From: Emticicia sp.
GTDB lineage: Bacteria; Bacteroidota; Bacteroidia; Cytophagales; Spirosomataceae
Length of the DNA: 37,616 nucleotides
Assembly (NCBI GenBank): GCA_017495105.1
Contig: JAFEIL010000123.1
Coordinates: 1-37,616 of the forward strand
Direction of reading: 5' to 3'
Position numbers and translations under genes: made by a program. This document shows, one piece after another, positions 7,996 to 17,327 of this stretch; within the stretch, counting starts at the first letter, position 1, and each line of letters begins with the position of its first letter. A model generated the notes under the pieces. The model saw only the letters and a list, made by a program, of their open reading frames with translations. It was not told the DNA's origin and ran no database searches.

Positions 7996-9252
7996 TTACA
8001 CAGTTTGTTTTTCCAAATTAAATAAATCGTTCAATACATCAATCAAAGTTTCGGCTTCACCACGTTTGCAGGCTGCCTTTAGCTGTATAACTGGTAATTT
8101 GATGATTTTTTGCATCATGCTCGAAGTAATTTTGTCCATCTTTTCTACTTCTTCGGCCGAAAGGTCTTTCACAAAACGAGCCATTTCCTCTTTTCTGATT
8201 TGTTCTAATGCCCCTTTCAATTTCTGAATCGTTGGCGAAACAATCATTTCTTGCGACCAATTATCAAACTCTCCAATCGCATCACTGATGATACTCAACA
8301 CCTGTGGAATCGCTTCCATCCGGCGTTTAAGAGCCTCATTCGCACGGCGTTGAATTGTATCCAAATCATAGGCAACTACGCCTGTAACTTCCTCAATATC
8401 AGTTGCAATACTATTGGGTACCGAAAGATCAATCAAGTATTTTACGGCAAGTGTTTTATCTTTGAGTGTTTCTTTCGTAATAATCGGCGATTCGCAACGT
8501 ACTGATGAGATAATTATATCAGCATCCAAAATGTTTTGATTAACGAATTGATAATCAGCTACTTCAAAGCCTAATTCGTTTGCCAGTTTTTGTGCTTTTT
8601 CTAAGGTACGATTTGTAATAGTGATGTTTTTATACCCTTTATCGGCCAAAGTTCTACAAACATCTTCACCAATTTCGCCCAAACCAACTACCAAAACCTT
8701 CGGATTACTCAAAAGTGGCAAGAAAGTTTCCATTACTTCTACGGTTGCATAAGAAGTAGAGGCCGCTCCATCACGGAACGAGGTTTCTTGAACAATTTTT
8801 TTGTTGGTAAAGAAAATAGTGTGAAGCAGACGGTGTAAAAACGGTCCTGCCATTTGTACATCGGCCGCCCACTGATATGCGTGTTTTACTTGGTTCGGAA
8901 TCTGCAAATCGCCAATTACTTGCGAGTGCAAGCCCATCGAAACTTCAAACAAATATCTTACAGCTTCGTTATTTTCATTAATTATTTCAAAATATGGCAG
9001 GATTTCGTTTGAACTAAGTACTTTTTGGCTGGCAATTAAGCGAATAATTTCTTCACCTAAATTATTTTCTGAAACATAATAAATCTCTGTGCGATTGCAA
9101 GTAGAAAGCACAAGCACTTCCGACACCTCAAACGATTCACGAATCTTTAACATTAATGCTTTTGATTCTTCTTCGTTTAGTGCAATTTGTCCTCGTAGCT
9201 GTAAAGAGGCTTTTTTGTGCGAAATTGTTATTGCTTTAAATAATCCGTGCAT
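7996..9252 (-). CDS. hemA: Glutamyl-tRNA reductase
   Basis: Catalyses NADPH-dependent reduction of glutamyl-tRNA to glutamate-1-semialdehyde, the first committed step of the C5 route to haem. The catalytic cysteine is Cys52 in LSTCNRTEIYYV. Next come the conserved SQVIGDLQIPNQVKHAYQ segment, a Rossmann domain (VLVVGLGEIGEDVCRTLADKG, then ITNRTLEKAQKLA) and the C-terminal dimerisation helices. At 418 residues it is full length. The start MHGLFKAITISHK matches the family N-terminus. A Fur/PerR-type palindrome lies about 75 bases upstream, and TAAATTTG (a good -7 match on the minus strand) sits about 15-25 bases before the ATG. A terminator and a REP-like palindrome follow. Confidence 0.95.
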   Translation of the reverse strand: MHGLFKAITISHKKASLQLRGQIALNEEESKALMLKIRESFEVSEVLVLSTCNRTEIYYVSENNLGEEIIRLIASQKVLSSNEILPYFEIINENNEAVRYLFEVSMGLHSQVIGDLQIPNQVKHAYQWAADVQMAGPFLHRLLHTIFFTNKKIVQETSFRDGAASTSYATVEVMETFLPLLSNPKVLVVGLGEIGEDVCRTLADKGYKNITITNRTLEKAQKLANELGFEVADYQFVNQNILDADIIISSVRCESPIITKETLKDKTLAVKYLIDLSVPNSIATDIEEVTGVVAYDLDTIQRRANEALKRRMEAIPQVLSIISDAIGEFDNWSQEMIVSPTIQKLKGALEQIRKEEMARFVKDLSAEEVEKMDKITSSMMQKIIKLPVIQLKAACKRGEAETLIDVLNDLFNLEKQTV

Positions 9253-9325
9253 CTTTTATAAAATAGTTTGCAAATTTACGGTCAGAATCCTTACGATGGA
9301 TATGATTTCTATCAGTTTTTTTAAT

Positions 9326-9340
9326 TTAGAATTATTCTAA
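9326..9340. promoter_or_regulatory. Perfect 7-1-7 Fur/PerR-type palindrome upstream of hemA
   Basis: TTAGAAT-T-ATTCTAA is a perfect 15-base palindrome in the 7-1-7 layout of Fur-family operators, extended by one further pair (TTTAGAAT to ATTCTAAA). It lies in the 422-base divergent region between hemA and the kinase gene (9253-9674), which otherwise shows only AT-rich sequence. Control of hemA by PerR is known in Bacillus; use here is inference. Confidence 0.5.
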
Positions 9341-9598
9341 ATTAATTTAATGTTTAATTCGTATTTAACTTGAAAAAATACAAAAAGTCAAAAGCATTTT
9401 GAGACCAGTTTTTTCGTTGATCTATGTAAAGGTTCAAAAGTATAGTGTTTTTTTAATTGAAAGATAGAAATAGATAAACTTCAAGTTTTGGGTTATTTGA
9501 AAAACGTTTACTTGTTCATTTGTTTTACATTATTATCTACGACAATATCAGCTAAATAGTTTATCCAAATTAAATTAAATAAATGAAGAATGATTAAT

Positions 9599-9613
9599 TT
9601 AGAATACTTCTAA
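9599..9613. promoter_or_regulatory. Second 7-1-7 Fur/PerR-type palindrome upstream of the kinase
   Basis: TTAGAAT-A-CTTCTAA is the same palindrome as at 9326 with one mismatch. It ends 61 bases before the kinase ATG at 9675. Two near-identical sites 270 bases apart in one divergent region make chance less likely, though the sequence is AT-rich. Confidence 0.45.
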
Positions 9614-9674
9614 ATAGTTTTACTAAATTGTGACTTGATATTGCGTGTTTTTATTCAACGTAAATTTAAGATTT

Positions 9675-10877
9675 ATGGCAAAAAGAGAAGTTTTTGTAAA
9701 TATTTACGAGCAAATCACGGGTTGGCGATTTGTGGCAATTGCGGTTTTGCTTACGATTGGAATCGGCGTTTTATATTATTTTAATCAACTCGCTCAACAA
9801 GTTGAAGAGCGGGAGAAAAGATATGTTACTTTATACGCTGCAAGTATTAAAGCGTTTATCGAAATGAGTTTGGAAAATACTTGTGATTATACGTTTGTGC
9901 AAGAGGTTTTAGATGCAAACGAAACTATTCCTGCTATCATTGTTCAGAATGGTGTACCTATTGCTAATATAAACATTTCAGAATTTAAAGACTCAACCCG
10001 TACTTGGAAGCCAAAGGAACAAGAAACTATTTTATATGCCAAAATTTCAGAAATGGCTAACGAACACCCACCGTTTGAATTTTCAATAGGAAAGGACAAA
10101 ACATCGCTTTTTTATAGTAATTCATTGGTAGCCAAACAATTACGTTTTTTTCCGTATATTTTATTGGGTACATTTTTGATTTTTGGTTCGTTGGCATTTA
10201 TCGCTTATAGTTCTTCACGCAAAGCCGAACAAAATAGAGTTTGGGTGGGTTTGGCCAAAGAAACAGCTCATCAACTTGGTACGCCGATTTCGGCCTTGAT
10301 GGCTTGGGTGGAGGTACTTCGTTCTGATCCAAATTTTGATGAAAGCATTGGCGATGAAATGGAAAAAGATGTAAAGCGTCTAGAAACGATTACGACTCGT
10401 TTTTCGAATATTGGTTCGGTGCCGCAAATGAGCGAAGAAGAAATCGCTCCTTTGGTGCAGCAGACACTTGTTTATTTAGGGCGTCGGATTTCTACAAAAG
10501 TAAAAGTACATTTCGAAAGTAAAGTGCCTGATAATGTGAAAGTTAGCTTAAATAAACACTTAATGGAGTGGGTTGTGGAAAATCTGTGCAAGAATGCTGT
10601 AGATGCGATGGGTGGCATTGGGGAATTATTTGTAACGATTACGCCAAATGGGAAAAAAACAATTGCCATTGATTTAAGAGATACAGGAAAAGGAATATCT
10701 AAAATGAATGTTCGGAAAGTTTTCAAGCCGGGTTTTAGTACAAAAAAACGTGGTTGGGGTTTAGGACTTACTTTAGCGAAACGTATTATCGAAAACTACC
10801 ACGAAGGTAAACTCTTTGTGAAAGAAACCCAAATCGATAAAGGTACAACATTTAGGATTTTGTTGGATACGGTGTAA
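9675..10877 (+). CDS. Membrane sensor histidine kinase
   Basis: Two-component sensor kinase of 400 residues. The first membrane helix is at about 17-36 and the second at about 158-178, with an extracytoplasmic sensor region of about 120 residues between them. The phospho-acceptor is His199 in AKETAHQLGTPISAL. ATPase motifs follow: N box (ENLCKNAVDAMG), G1 (DTGKGI), F box (VFKPGFSTK) and G2 (GWGLGLTLAKRI). The start at 9675 (MAKREVF) is preferred; an ATG at 9645 would add ten non-conserved residues. No response regulator is adjacent, so it is an orphan kinase. It is divergent from hemA and shares an upstream region holding two Fur/PerR-like palindromes. Ligand and partner are unknown. Confidence 0.88.
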   Translation: MAKREVFVNIYEQITGWRFVAIAVLLTIGIGVLYYFNQLAQQVEEREKRYVTLYAASIKAFIEMSLENTCDYTFVQEVLDANETIPAIIVQNGVPIANINISEFKDSTRTWKPKEQETILYAKISEMANEHPPFEFSIGKDKTSLFYSNSLVAKQLRFFPYILLGTFLIFGSLAFIAYSSSRKAEQNRVWVGLAKETAHQLGTPISALMAWVEVLRSDPNFDESIGDEMEKDVKRLETITTRFSNIGSVPQMSEEEIAPLVQQTLVYLGRRISTKVKVHFESKVPDNVKVSLNKHLMEWVVENLCKNAVDAMGGIGELFVTITPNGKKTIAIDLRDTGKGISKMNVRKVFKPGFSTKKRGWGLGLTLAKRIIENYHEGKLFVKETQIDKGTTFRILLDTV

Positions 10878-10880
10878 ATA

Positions 10881-10920
10881 AATGGAGGCACAAATAACTC
10901 AGATATACCTCCATTATTTT
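10881..10920. terminator. Bidirectional terminator between kinase and acyl-CoA dehydrogenase
   Basis: AATGGAGG at 10881-10888 pairs with CCTCCATT at 10908-10915. A-rich sequence lies before it and a T-rich run after it, so it can end both convergent transcripts. Confidence 0.7.
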
Positions 10921-12135
10921 TTATTTTTTACGAGTATCCAACCCATAACCTTTCAAAATACTACGAGCCAGGGCTGTTTTGTGTACTTCATCTGCACCAT
11001 CGTAGATTCGGGCGGCACGTTCGTGAGCATACCAATATGAAAGCAAAATGTCGCTTGTCATACCTAATGCACCATGCGTTTGAATGGCTCGGTCGATTAC
11101 TCTGAGCATCATATTGGCCGTAAAAAATTTAATCATCGAAATTTCATCACGCACGGTAGCTGCTCCTTGTTCGTCAATATTTTTGGCCGTTCGAAGCACC
11201 AAAAGGCGGGTAGCATCAATTTCAGCTCTACTTTCGGCTATAAATCCTTGAATAAATTGCATTTCTCCAAGCATCACGCCTTCGGCCATTTCTCTTGATG
11301 CGGCATAGCGACACATCAAATCAAAGCTACGCTCGGCAATACCAATAAAACGCATACAGTGGTGAATACGTCCTGGCCCGAGGCGTTCTTGTGCCAGTAA
11401 AAATCCTGCACCTTCCATACCTATCAGATTGGCTTGTGGAACTCGCACGTTTTCATAAATTACTTCGGCATGGCTTGCCCAGCTATCCCCTGCATGGCCC
11501 ATGATTGGAATATTTCTTATAAATTTATAGCCTTCAGTATCAAGCGGTACGATAATCTGACTTGCACGCTTGTGCGGAGCCGCATCGGGATTTGTAACTG
11601 CCATTACAACGGCAAAAGCAGCACCATCGGCCGAAGATGTAAACCATTTATGTCCATTAATAATATAATCATCACCATCTTTTACGGCCGTTGTTCCCAT
11701 TCGCGTAGGATTTGAGCCAGCAAATTCAGGTTCGGTCATTGAGAAACAGCTTCTGATTTCCCCATCCATTAAAGGTTTTAAGTATTTGTCTTTGAGGTGT
11801 TTAGGAGCATATTTGTGCATCAATTCTGTATTGCCAATGTCGGGAGCTTGCGTATTGAACACAAAATGCCCAAATGGCGAACTTGCCAGCACCTCACTGA
11901 TTTGTCCAAACTCGCAGAGTGTAAGCCCAAGGCCGCCGTCTTCTACTGATAGGTGCAAACCCCAAAGACCAGCTTTTTTTACTAAAGCTCTTTTTTCTTG
12001 CAAAATTGGTTCGACAAACGAGAAGTTATGGGCAAGATTCTCAGTAGTTTCGAGTGGATATAATTCGGTTTCTACAAATGCCTTGATTTTTGGCAATAAG
12101 TCTTTCAGTTTGTCGGTTATAAATAGAGTTTCCAT
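10921..12135 (-). CDS. Acyl-CoA dehydrogenase, ACAD10/11-like
   Basis: FAD enzyme for the alpha,beta-dehydrogenation of acyl-CoA. The family pattern is complete at 404 residues: the N-terminal helical domain, FSMTEPEFAGSNPTRMGTTA (FAD and substrate binding), INGHKWFTSSADGA, and the C-terminal four-helix domain with the TAIQTHGALGMT-like stretch (AIQTHGALGMTSD). Near the C-terminus YDGADEVHKTALAR replaces the usual EGTNEI motif, a feature of the ACAD10/11 and FadE36-like branch, so the substrate may be a long-chain or hydroxylated acyl-CoA (inference). It stands alone, convergent with the kinase. Confidence 0.9.
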   Translation of the reverse strand: METLFITDKLKDLLPKIKAFVETELYPLETTENLAHNFSFVEPILQEKRALVKKAGLWGLHLSVEDGGLGLTLCEFGQISEVLASSPFGHFVFNTQAPDIGNTELMHKYAPKHLKDKYLKPLMDGEIRSCFSMTEPEFAGSNPTRMGTTAVKDGDDYIINGHKWFTSSADGAAFAVVMAVTNPDAAPHKRASQIIVPLDTEGYKFIRNIPIMGHAGDSWASHAEVIYENVRVPQANLIGMEGAGFLLAQERLGPGRIHHCMRFIGIAERSFDLMCRYAASREMAEGVMLGEMQFIQGFIAESRAEIDATRLLVLRTAKNIDEQGAATVRDEISMIKFFTANMMLRVIDRAIQTHGALGMTSDILLSYWYAHERAARIYDGADEVHKTALARSILKGYGLDTRKK

Positions 12136-12322
12136 TCTTAGTGGTTTTTATATCGGTTCGATGAAGCGGATGATTTCACAAATATTCCCTAAAGTTAGTT
12201 TTACTATCTTGATGATACAATATTTTACGACTTTTCTTGAAAAATAGTTTAAATTTGATGTTTTTAATTTTATCAAAACTTCTATATTGCTTTAAAATAC
12301 CATTATTTATAATCGACTATTA

Positions 12323-13717
12323 ATGACCAAACGCATTTTTTTTTATTGTCTTCTCGTATTGCAAATCATTCATTATAAGACTTTTGCCGATGATTCTTTG
12401 GTCGTTCGTCAGATAAGAATAGTGGGTAATCTACGCACTAAAGAAAAGATTATTTTTAGAGATATGGCTGTAAAGTCGGGTGATACGCTTCAAAAAGCTA
12501 AATTGACCGATGTTTTAGAATCCGACCGTAAGAAAATCTTTAATACCAATTTGTTTGTTACGGTAAAAGTTACCTCGGAAGAAGTTGATAATCAGCAAAT
12601 TGATGTAATTGTTGAGGTAAAAGAACAGCTCTATTTGGTAGTACTACCAGTATTTTATTTGGCCGACCGGAATTTCAACGAATGGTGGTATGAGCGTGGT
12701 CACGATTTAAAACGCACAATTTATGGGATTTACGGACGACACTCTAATCTGACAGGAAATAATGACCAACTAAAAATTAGGGCGGAAGCAGGTTTTATTC
12801 CCAATTTTGAGATTGCTTACAGCACGCCTTATCTTGATAAAACCCTACAAACTACTTTTTCGATTGGTGCTTTTTATGGCATTAACAAAACGATGGTTTA
12901 TCGAACTTCACAAGATAAATTTCAATTTCTTGAAAGTGAAAAACGCCAACGTGAACGACTTAATTTGTACGTAATTCTTGCTCGCCGAACAGGCTTTTTT
13001 CAGAATCAATATCTACAAATTACTTACACTAATACTCAAATTGCCGATACTATCGCTCGCCTAAATCCAAATTATTTTCTGGATGGACGAATCCAACAAA
13101 ATTTTTTTTTAATTAGTTATTCTTACGTTTTTGACCGTCGAGATAATCGCCAATATGCTCTAAAAGGCTATAGACTAAGCTTTGATGCTATCAAATATGG
13201 ACTTTCGGCACGTGACGATATCAATCAACTTAGCTTAAGCGGTACAGTTAGCCAATATTTTCCTTTACGCCAAAATTTTTACTATAATTATAGTCTAAGA
13301 GCTAAGGCATCTTTTCCAGAAAAACAACCGTTTTTACAAACTCAAGGCTTGGGCTATAGAAATGATTTGGTAAGGGGCTATGAACTATATGTAATTGATG
13401 GCCAAAGTTATGGTTTACTGAAGACAAATCTAAAGTATCGAATGTTTGATAAAATTTTTGATTTGAGCCATTTTCTCAAGGTAAAACAGTTTAATGTCTT
13501 ACCAGTAGCAGCTTACATAAATGCTTTTTTTGATGTTGGATATGTAAAAAATAACTTTCCCGAGTTAAATAATACTAAATTTGCAAATAAATGGTTAGTT
13601 GGTGGAGGTATCGGACTTGACTTAGTGACTTGGTACAATGTGGTCGGCCGATTAAATTATTCGATTAATGGAGGAGGAGAAAAAAGACTGTTTTTTAATA
13701 TCTCTCGTGAATTCTAA
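12323..13717 (+). CDS. BamA/TamA-family outer membrane protein
   Basis: Outer membrane protein of the Omp85 superfamily. A signal peptide (about residues 1-22) is followed by one POTRA domain (about 25-105: VVRQIRIVGNLRTKEKIIFR, ending IDVIVEVKEQLYL) and a 16-strand-type barrel ending in Phe (LFFNISREF), the usual BAM recognition end. At 464 residues with one clear POTRA it is shorter than BamA, so it is not the essential assembly factor. Assembly or translocation of surface proteins or lipids is the family role; the substrate is unknown. The next gene, a lipoprotein, follows after about 50 bases and may share its transcript. Confidence 0.82.
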   Translation: MTKRIFFYCLLVLQIIHYKTFADDSLVVRQIRIVGNLRTKEKIIFRDMAVKSGDTLQKAKLTDVLESDRKKIFNTNLFVTVKVTSEEVDNQQIDVIVEVKEQLYLVVLPVFYLADRNFNEWWYERGHDLKRTIYGIYGRHSNLTGNNDQLKIRAEAGFIPNFEIAYSTPYLDKTLQTTFSIGAFYGINKTMVYRTSQDKFQFLESEKRQRERLNLYVILARRTGFFQNQYLQITYTNTQIADTIARLNPNYFLDGRIQQNFFLISYSYVFDRRDNRQYALKGYRLSFDAIKYGLSARDDINQLSLSGTVSQYFPLRQNFYYNYSLRAKASFPEKQPFLQTQGLGYRNDLVRGYELYVIDGQSYGLLKTNLKYRMFDKIFDLSHFLKVKQFNVLPVAAYINAFFDVGYVKNNFPELNNTKFANKWLVGGGIGLDLVTWYNVVGRLNYSINGGGEKRLFFNISREF

Positions 13718-13769
13718 TACCACTAACTAAAATTTTGTGTTTTCACAATATACCTTTCATTCAAAAAAT

Positions 13770-14315
13770 ATGAAAATTTACTATTTAATTTTATCTTTGT
13801 TTATTATTGAGTGCAGTAACCCAAAAAAAACAGAATCAGTGGAAGTTTTAAGCCCTCCCTTATCAAAAAATGTTACAACAAGTAACGTTAATAAACTTCT
13901 ACGTGCCATTATGGGTACAGGTGAAGGTCTCCTCCGAGGCATCCAATTTGGCGATGCTATAAGCGATGTTAAAAAGAAAGAAAAGGCTGAACTTTTTGAA
14001 GAAGAAGAATCTCATATTGGCTACTCTTTTGACACGGATAATCTTGAAACGGTTGATATTCTCTACGAAAAAGACAAACAAAATCGTGTTTCAGGTATCG
14101 AATTAGATATTTACATGAACACAGATGCCACAAACGATAGCCTTAAAAATGAATTGACAAAACAATTTACTTCACTCTACGGTCAACCACTCGCAAATAC
14201 CGAAATACCTACATGGGAAATAAAATCTAAAGGTAAGGTAAGTATGAAGGTTGTAAAAAACAAACTTGATAGAGGCTTAGAAGTTAAATTTACACAAAGT
14301 TCAAAGCCAATTTGA
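13770..14315 (+). CDS. Putative lipoprotein of unknown function
   Basis: I do not recognise this family. The start at 13770 gives MKIYYLILSLFIIECSNPKK, a lipoprotein signal with Cys15 as the lipidated residue; the longer frame from 13737 would hide it. The mature part is about 165 residues, polar, with an acidic stretch (KKKEKAELFEEEESHIGYSF) and alternating strands. It lies 52 bases after the BamA/TamA-type gene, so it may work with that outer membrane protein (inference from position only). Confidence 0.7.
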   Translation: MKIYYLILSLFIIECSNPKKTESVEVLSPPLSKNVTTSNVNKLLRAIMGTGEGLLRGIQFGDAISDVKKKEKAELFEEEESHIGYSFDTDNLETVDILYEKDKQNRVSGIELDIYMNTDATNDSLKNELTKQFTSLYGQPLANTEIPTWEIKSKGKVSMKVVKNKLDRGLEVKFTQSSKPI

Positions 14316-14509
14316 TAAGGTGATATTTATAAATGAAATCGCTTGGCAAACAAATTATGTTTATCAAGTGTTTCAGTTTTAAATAACTGATTATTAGGAA
14401 TTTGTAATTTTTTATTTAAAAAAAGCAGAGATAAGTAAATTGACATAAATCTTGACAACCCTTTTTATAAAAGTTGTTCTTTATAATCAAAACCAGCCTA
14501 ACCCAAATC

Positions 14510-15286
14510 ATGAAAATTAAGAAAAAAATTAGCCTCAGCCTAATGCTTATGGGATACTTAGCATTGTGCAGTTGTGAAGGCCCAGAAGGCCCACAAGGTT
14601 TACAAGGAGACCAAGGACCGCAAGGAATACAAGGCCTTAAAGGTGAAACAGGTACAGTTGGAGCAACGGGACTGACTGGTCCAGCAGGTCTACAAGGACC
14701 TACAGGGGCAACAGGTGCCACGGGAGCGACGGGTGTAGCAGGGGCAACTGGCCCTAAAGGAGACACTGGTGCTGGAGTAGCAGGGCCAACTGGTCCTGCG
14801 GGACCAGCAGGACCAGCTGGACCAACAGGATCACAAGGTTCGTCGGGAACAACGGGAGGTTCGGGAACTGGTACAGCAACTGGTACAGCAATCAATGTCA
14901 TATATTCTGATTGGTTCACTCCAACGTTTGTAGAATGGCAGAAAATCAGTGAAAAAAGTTATATTTATAGAATCAATGAAGTAAAAATTACACAAGATAT
15001 TATTGATAGAGGAGTTGTGTTGGCCTACAGCCGCCAGTTTTCAAATGGTCCGGTCTATTTATTGCCAATGATGCTCGAAACAAATTCTGGCCTAACTAAC
15101 TATAATATATCGGTGGTCTTAGGAAGGGTGAATTTTTTATTTTCTGAATTACTCGATATTCAAGGAAAACCGGCTACCGGCTTACAGTATCGTTATGTCA
15201 TTATTCCAGGAGGGGTAAAATCACGAGCTAATATTGATTTTACAAACTTTGATGCGGTGTCAAAAGCCTTCGGAATTCCGAAATAA
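14510..15286 (+). CDS. Collagen-like repeat lipoprotein
   Basis: The start at 14510 gives a lipoprotein signal ending LALCSC, so Cys22 (or Cys20) is lipidated. Residues 24 to about 117 are nearly unbroken Gly-X-Y triplets ([16 protein letters not shown], later GATGATGATG and [11 protein letters not shown]) with one phase break near residue 88. A Gly/Thr/Ser tract follows, then a globular C-terminal domain (about 128-258) without recognised motifs. Bacterial collagen-like stalks form trimeric rods that present C-terminal domains at the surface; that role is inferred. Proline falls mainly in the X position, as in bacterial collagens. Repeat-rich DNA like this is prone to length change. A strong terminator follows. 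Confidence 0.88.
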   Translation: MKIKKKISLSLMLMGYLALCSCEGPEGPQGLQGDQGPQGIQGLKGETGTVGATGLTGPAGLQGPTGATGATGATGVAGATGPKGDTGAGVAGPTGPAGPAGPAGPTGSQGSSGTTGGSGTGTATGTAINVIYSDWFTPTFVEWQKISEKSYIYRINEVKITQDIIDRGVVLAYSRQFSNGPVYLLPMMLETNSGLTNYNISVVLGRVNFLFSELLDIQGKPATGLQYRYVIIPGGVKSRANIDFTNFDAVSKAFGIPK

Positions 15287-15330
15287 AAAGTTAGGGTTCA
15301 AAAAATACTTTAAATTTGTTTGAAAACTAA

Positions 15331-15370
15331 TTACAGAAAAGACGCTCATAAGGCGTCTTTTCTGTAAAAT
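15331..15370 (+). terminator. Strong terminator after the collagen-like gene
   Basis: TTACAGAAAAGACGC at 15331-15345 and GCGTCTTTTCTGTAA at 15353-15367 form a perfect 15-bp stem with a 7-base loop, 45 bases after the stop codon. Confidence 0.8.
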
Positions 15371-15416
15371 TCAAAATACTTAGCAAGTTTTTGTTAGTCA
15401 CCCAATTTTTTTCGTA

Positions 15417-16301
15417 ATGAAAATTCTCCTTTATATTAATTCTCTTTTTTTTATATTTTCTTTTGCGGGATTTTCGCAGCGATGCAATCACGCAAATCAA
15501 ATCCAAAGTCTTTATAGTCAGCTAACTGCAAACGGTTTTGATACTCAAAAGCCGATTTCTTATCATTATTTTTTCATTGATCAAAGCGAACAAGACCTTA
15601 ATCAGTTAAAGGCTGTTTTACTGAAACAAAACTGCAAATATGTTAGTACTTCAAAAAAAGCTGGCAAATATCAGCTTGAAATGAAGAAAATAGAGGCACA
15701 TAATGCTAAATCAGCCATTCAAAAGGGTAATTATTTGAATGAGCTGGCGAAAGAAAATAACGTAGAGATATTCGATGGTTTTGAGATTTTTTCTGAAGAA
15801 ACAGTAGAAGAAAGTGATAATTTAGCCACTTTTAAAAAAAATATTGATAGAATACCTACAACGGAACTATTCAAAAAAGCATCAGAACTGTATGATAAAA
15901 ACGAAGATGCTAAAGCCTTGATAGTTTTTGACCGTTGTGTTAAGCAAGGCATTAATCTCGAAACAAGTTATTATAAACGAGCCAATTGCAAAACCGCACT
16001 TGGTCTCTCGCAAGAAGCCATTACTGATTTAGAAAATGTACTTCGATTAAATCCTCAACATTACGAAGCAAATTTTAATATCGGAGGCTTGTATTTTGAT
16101 GCGAAAAGCTACAATAAAGCAGCAGAGTCTTATCAGAAAGCTGTTTCAATATATCCTAAAAGTGATAATGGGTTTTATAGACTAGCCGAAACTTACCTAA
16201 AAATGGGTATGAAAACTGCTGCTTCGCAGAACTGTCAAAGGGCCTTGCAGATTAACCCCAACAACAAATATGCGAAGAAATTAATGATGGTTTTGAAGTA
16301 G
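15417..16301 (+). CDS. Exported RraB-like domain plus TPR protein
   Basis: A signal peptide (MKILLYINSLFFIFSFAGFSQ) is followed by a domain at about residues 40-125 that resembles the RraB fold (PISYHYFFIDQSEQDLNQLK, KAGKYQLEMKKIEAHN, FDGFEIFSEE). RraB regulates RNase E in the cytoplasm of Enterobacteria, so an exported copy must do something else. Residues about 150-290 hold four TPR units (ALIVFDRCVKQGI, AITDLENVLRLNP, AAESYQKAVSIYP, ASQNCQRALQINP), a protein-protein scaffold. The gene ends 10 bases from the convergent transporter stop. The RraB resemblance is by eye; the TPR call is firm. Confidence 0.75.
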   Translation: MKILLYINSLFFIFSFAGFSQRCNHANQIQSLYSQLTANGFDTQKPISYHYFFIDQSEQDLNQLKAVLLKQNCKYVSTSKKAGKYQLEMKKIEAHNAKSAIQKGNYLNELAKENNVEIFDGFEIFSEETVEESDNLATFKKNIDRIPTTELFKKASELYDKNEDAKALIVFDRCVKQGINLETSYYKRANCKTALGLSQEAITDLENVLRLNPQHYEANFNIGGLYFDAKSYNKAAESYQKAVSIYPKSDNGFYRLAETYLKMGMKTAASQNCQRALQINPNNKYAKKLMMVLK

Positions 16302-16311
16302 AAAACTACTG

Positions 16312-17220
16312 TTATATATCTATCTCTTTTGGTCTTCTTTTTTGGCCCAATGTCATCATTACTACGCCAGCTAAGATAATTGCTGATGCCAAAATTGAGC
16401 GAGAAGTAAGACGCTCATCTAAGATAATCCAACCCAAGAAAATTGCTACCACTGGGTTTACATACGCATAAGTGGCTGTAAGCTGTGGCGGAGCATGATT
16501 TATCAACCAAACGTAGGCCGTATAACCCACATAAGAGCCAATTAGTACGAGATAAATCATCGCCAAATATGTTTCAGAAGTCATATTTTGAAAGGCATGT
16601 AATTGGTCCTTCTCAAAAACAATGCTCATTGTCAAAGAAAAACAGCCACCTACTACCATCTGAATAGCCGTTGATTGCAGCGAATTAGGTAAAACCAAAT
16701 AAGGAGATTTGAGCGAACCAAAAGCCCAAGCAATTGAACCGAGAAAAACAATCAAGGCCGCCAATACAGGAACTTCTTGCTGGCCTACTTGTGCAGAAGG
16801 ATTGAGCAAAACCGCCATTCCGACCAAGCCCAAAATCAAACCAATTATGCCAATAATTGAAGGTTTTTGGTTGCTAAAAAACAAAAAATCAAGCAAAATC
16901 ATCCAAGCAGGCAATGTGGCCACCAAAAGTGCCACCAAACCCGAAGGCATTTTCATGAGTGCATAAGCTACGGCACAATTACCGACGCCACTGAGCAAAA
17001 CACCAATAAATGCTGCATTACGAGTTTCTTGGAGTGTGGGCATTCCTTGACCTCTTAGCAAGGTAAAAGCAAATAAAAGCGAGCCGCCAATTAAAAACCG
17101 TGTACATGAAATCAGCATTGGAGGCAAAGTATGAAGAGCAATTTTGACACCTAAGTAAGTAGAACCCCAAACAACATAGACAATTCCGAGTGCTATAAAT
17201 ATTTTTGTTTTTTCTGACAT
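16312..17220 (-). CDS. EamA-family (DMT) transporter
   Basis: Inner membrane exporter of the drug/metabolite transporter superfamily. It has 302 residues, ten predicted membrane helices and two EamA repeats (about 5-138 and 152-292). The typical motifs are present: VVWGSTYLGVKIALHTLPP near the N-terminus and AYVNPVVAIFLGWIILDERLT near the C-terminus. It resembles the YedA-like branch. The substrate is unknown, with amino acids or metabolites usual for the family. About 107 bases of AT-rich sequence, with no motif I can name, separate it from the Fur-family gene, which lies upstream of it on the same strand. Confidence 0.87.
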   Translation of the reverse strand: MSEKTKIFIALGIVYVVWGSTYLGVKIALHTLPPMLISCTRFLIGGSLLFAFTLLRGQGMPTLQETRNAAFIGVLLSGVGNCAVAYALMKMPSGLVALLVATLPAWMILLDFLFFSNQKPSIIGIIGLILGLVGMAVLLNPSAQVGQQEVPVLAALIVFLGSIAWAFGSLKSPYLVLPNSLQSTAIQMVVGGCFSLTMSIVFEKDQLHAFQNMTSETYLAMIYLVLIGSYVGYTAYVWLINHAPPQLTATYAYVNPVVAIFLGWIILDERLTSRSILASAIILAGVVMMTLGQKRRPKEIDI

Positions 17221-17327
17221 TGGGGGATTGGATATTTATTACTGGGAAATTAGGAAACTGCAGAGCTGCCAGTGAGGTTATGAGTTAATAAGATAGCAAC
17301 TAATAACCAATAACCAGTAACGAATCA

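Noticed and set aside
14416-14919. Proline-rich reading frame of 167 codons on the minus strand
   Set aside because: It is the mirror of the Gly-X-Y repeats of the collagen-like gene; the plus-strand frame has a lipoprotein signal and a globular end.
17221-17327. ATAACCAATAACC-like short repeats between the EamA and Fur-family genes
   Set aside because: Too short and degenerate to call as an element or operator from one copy.
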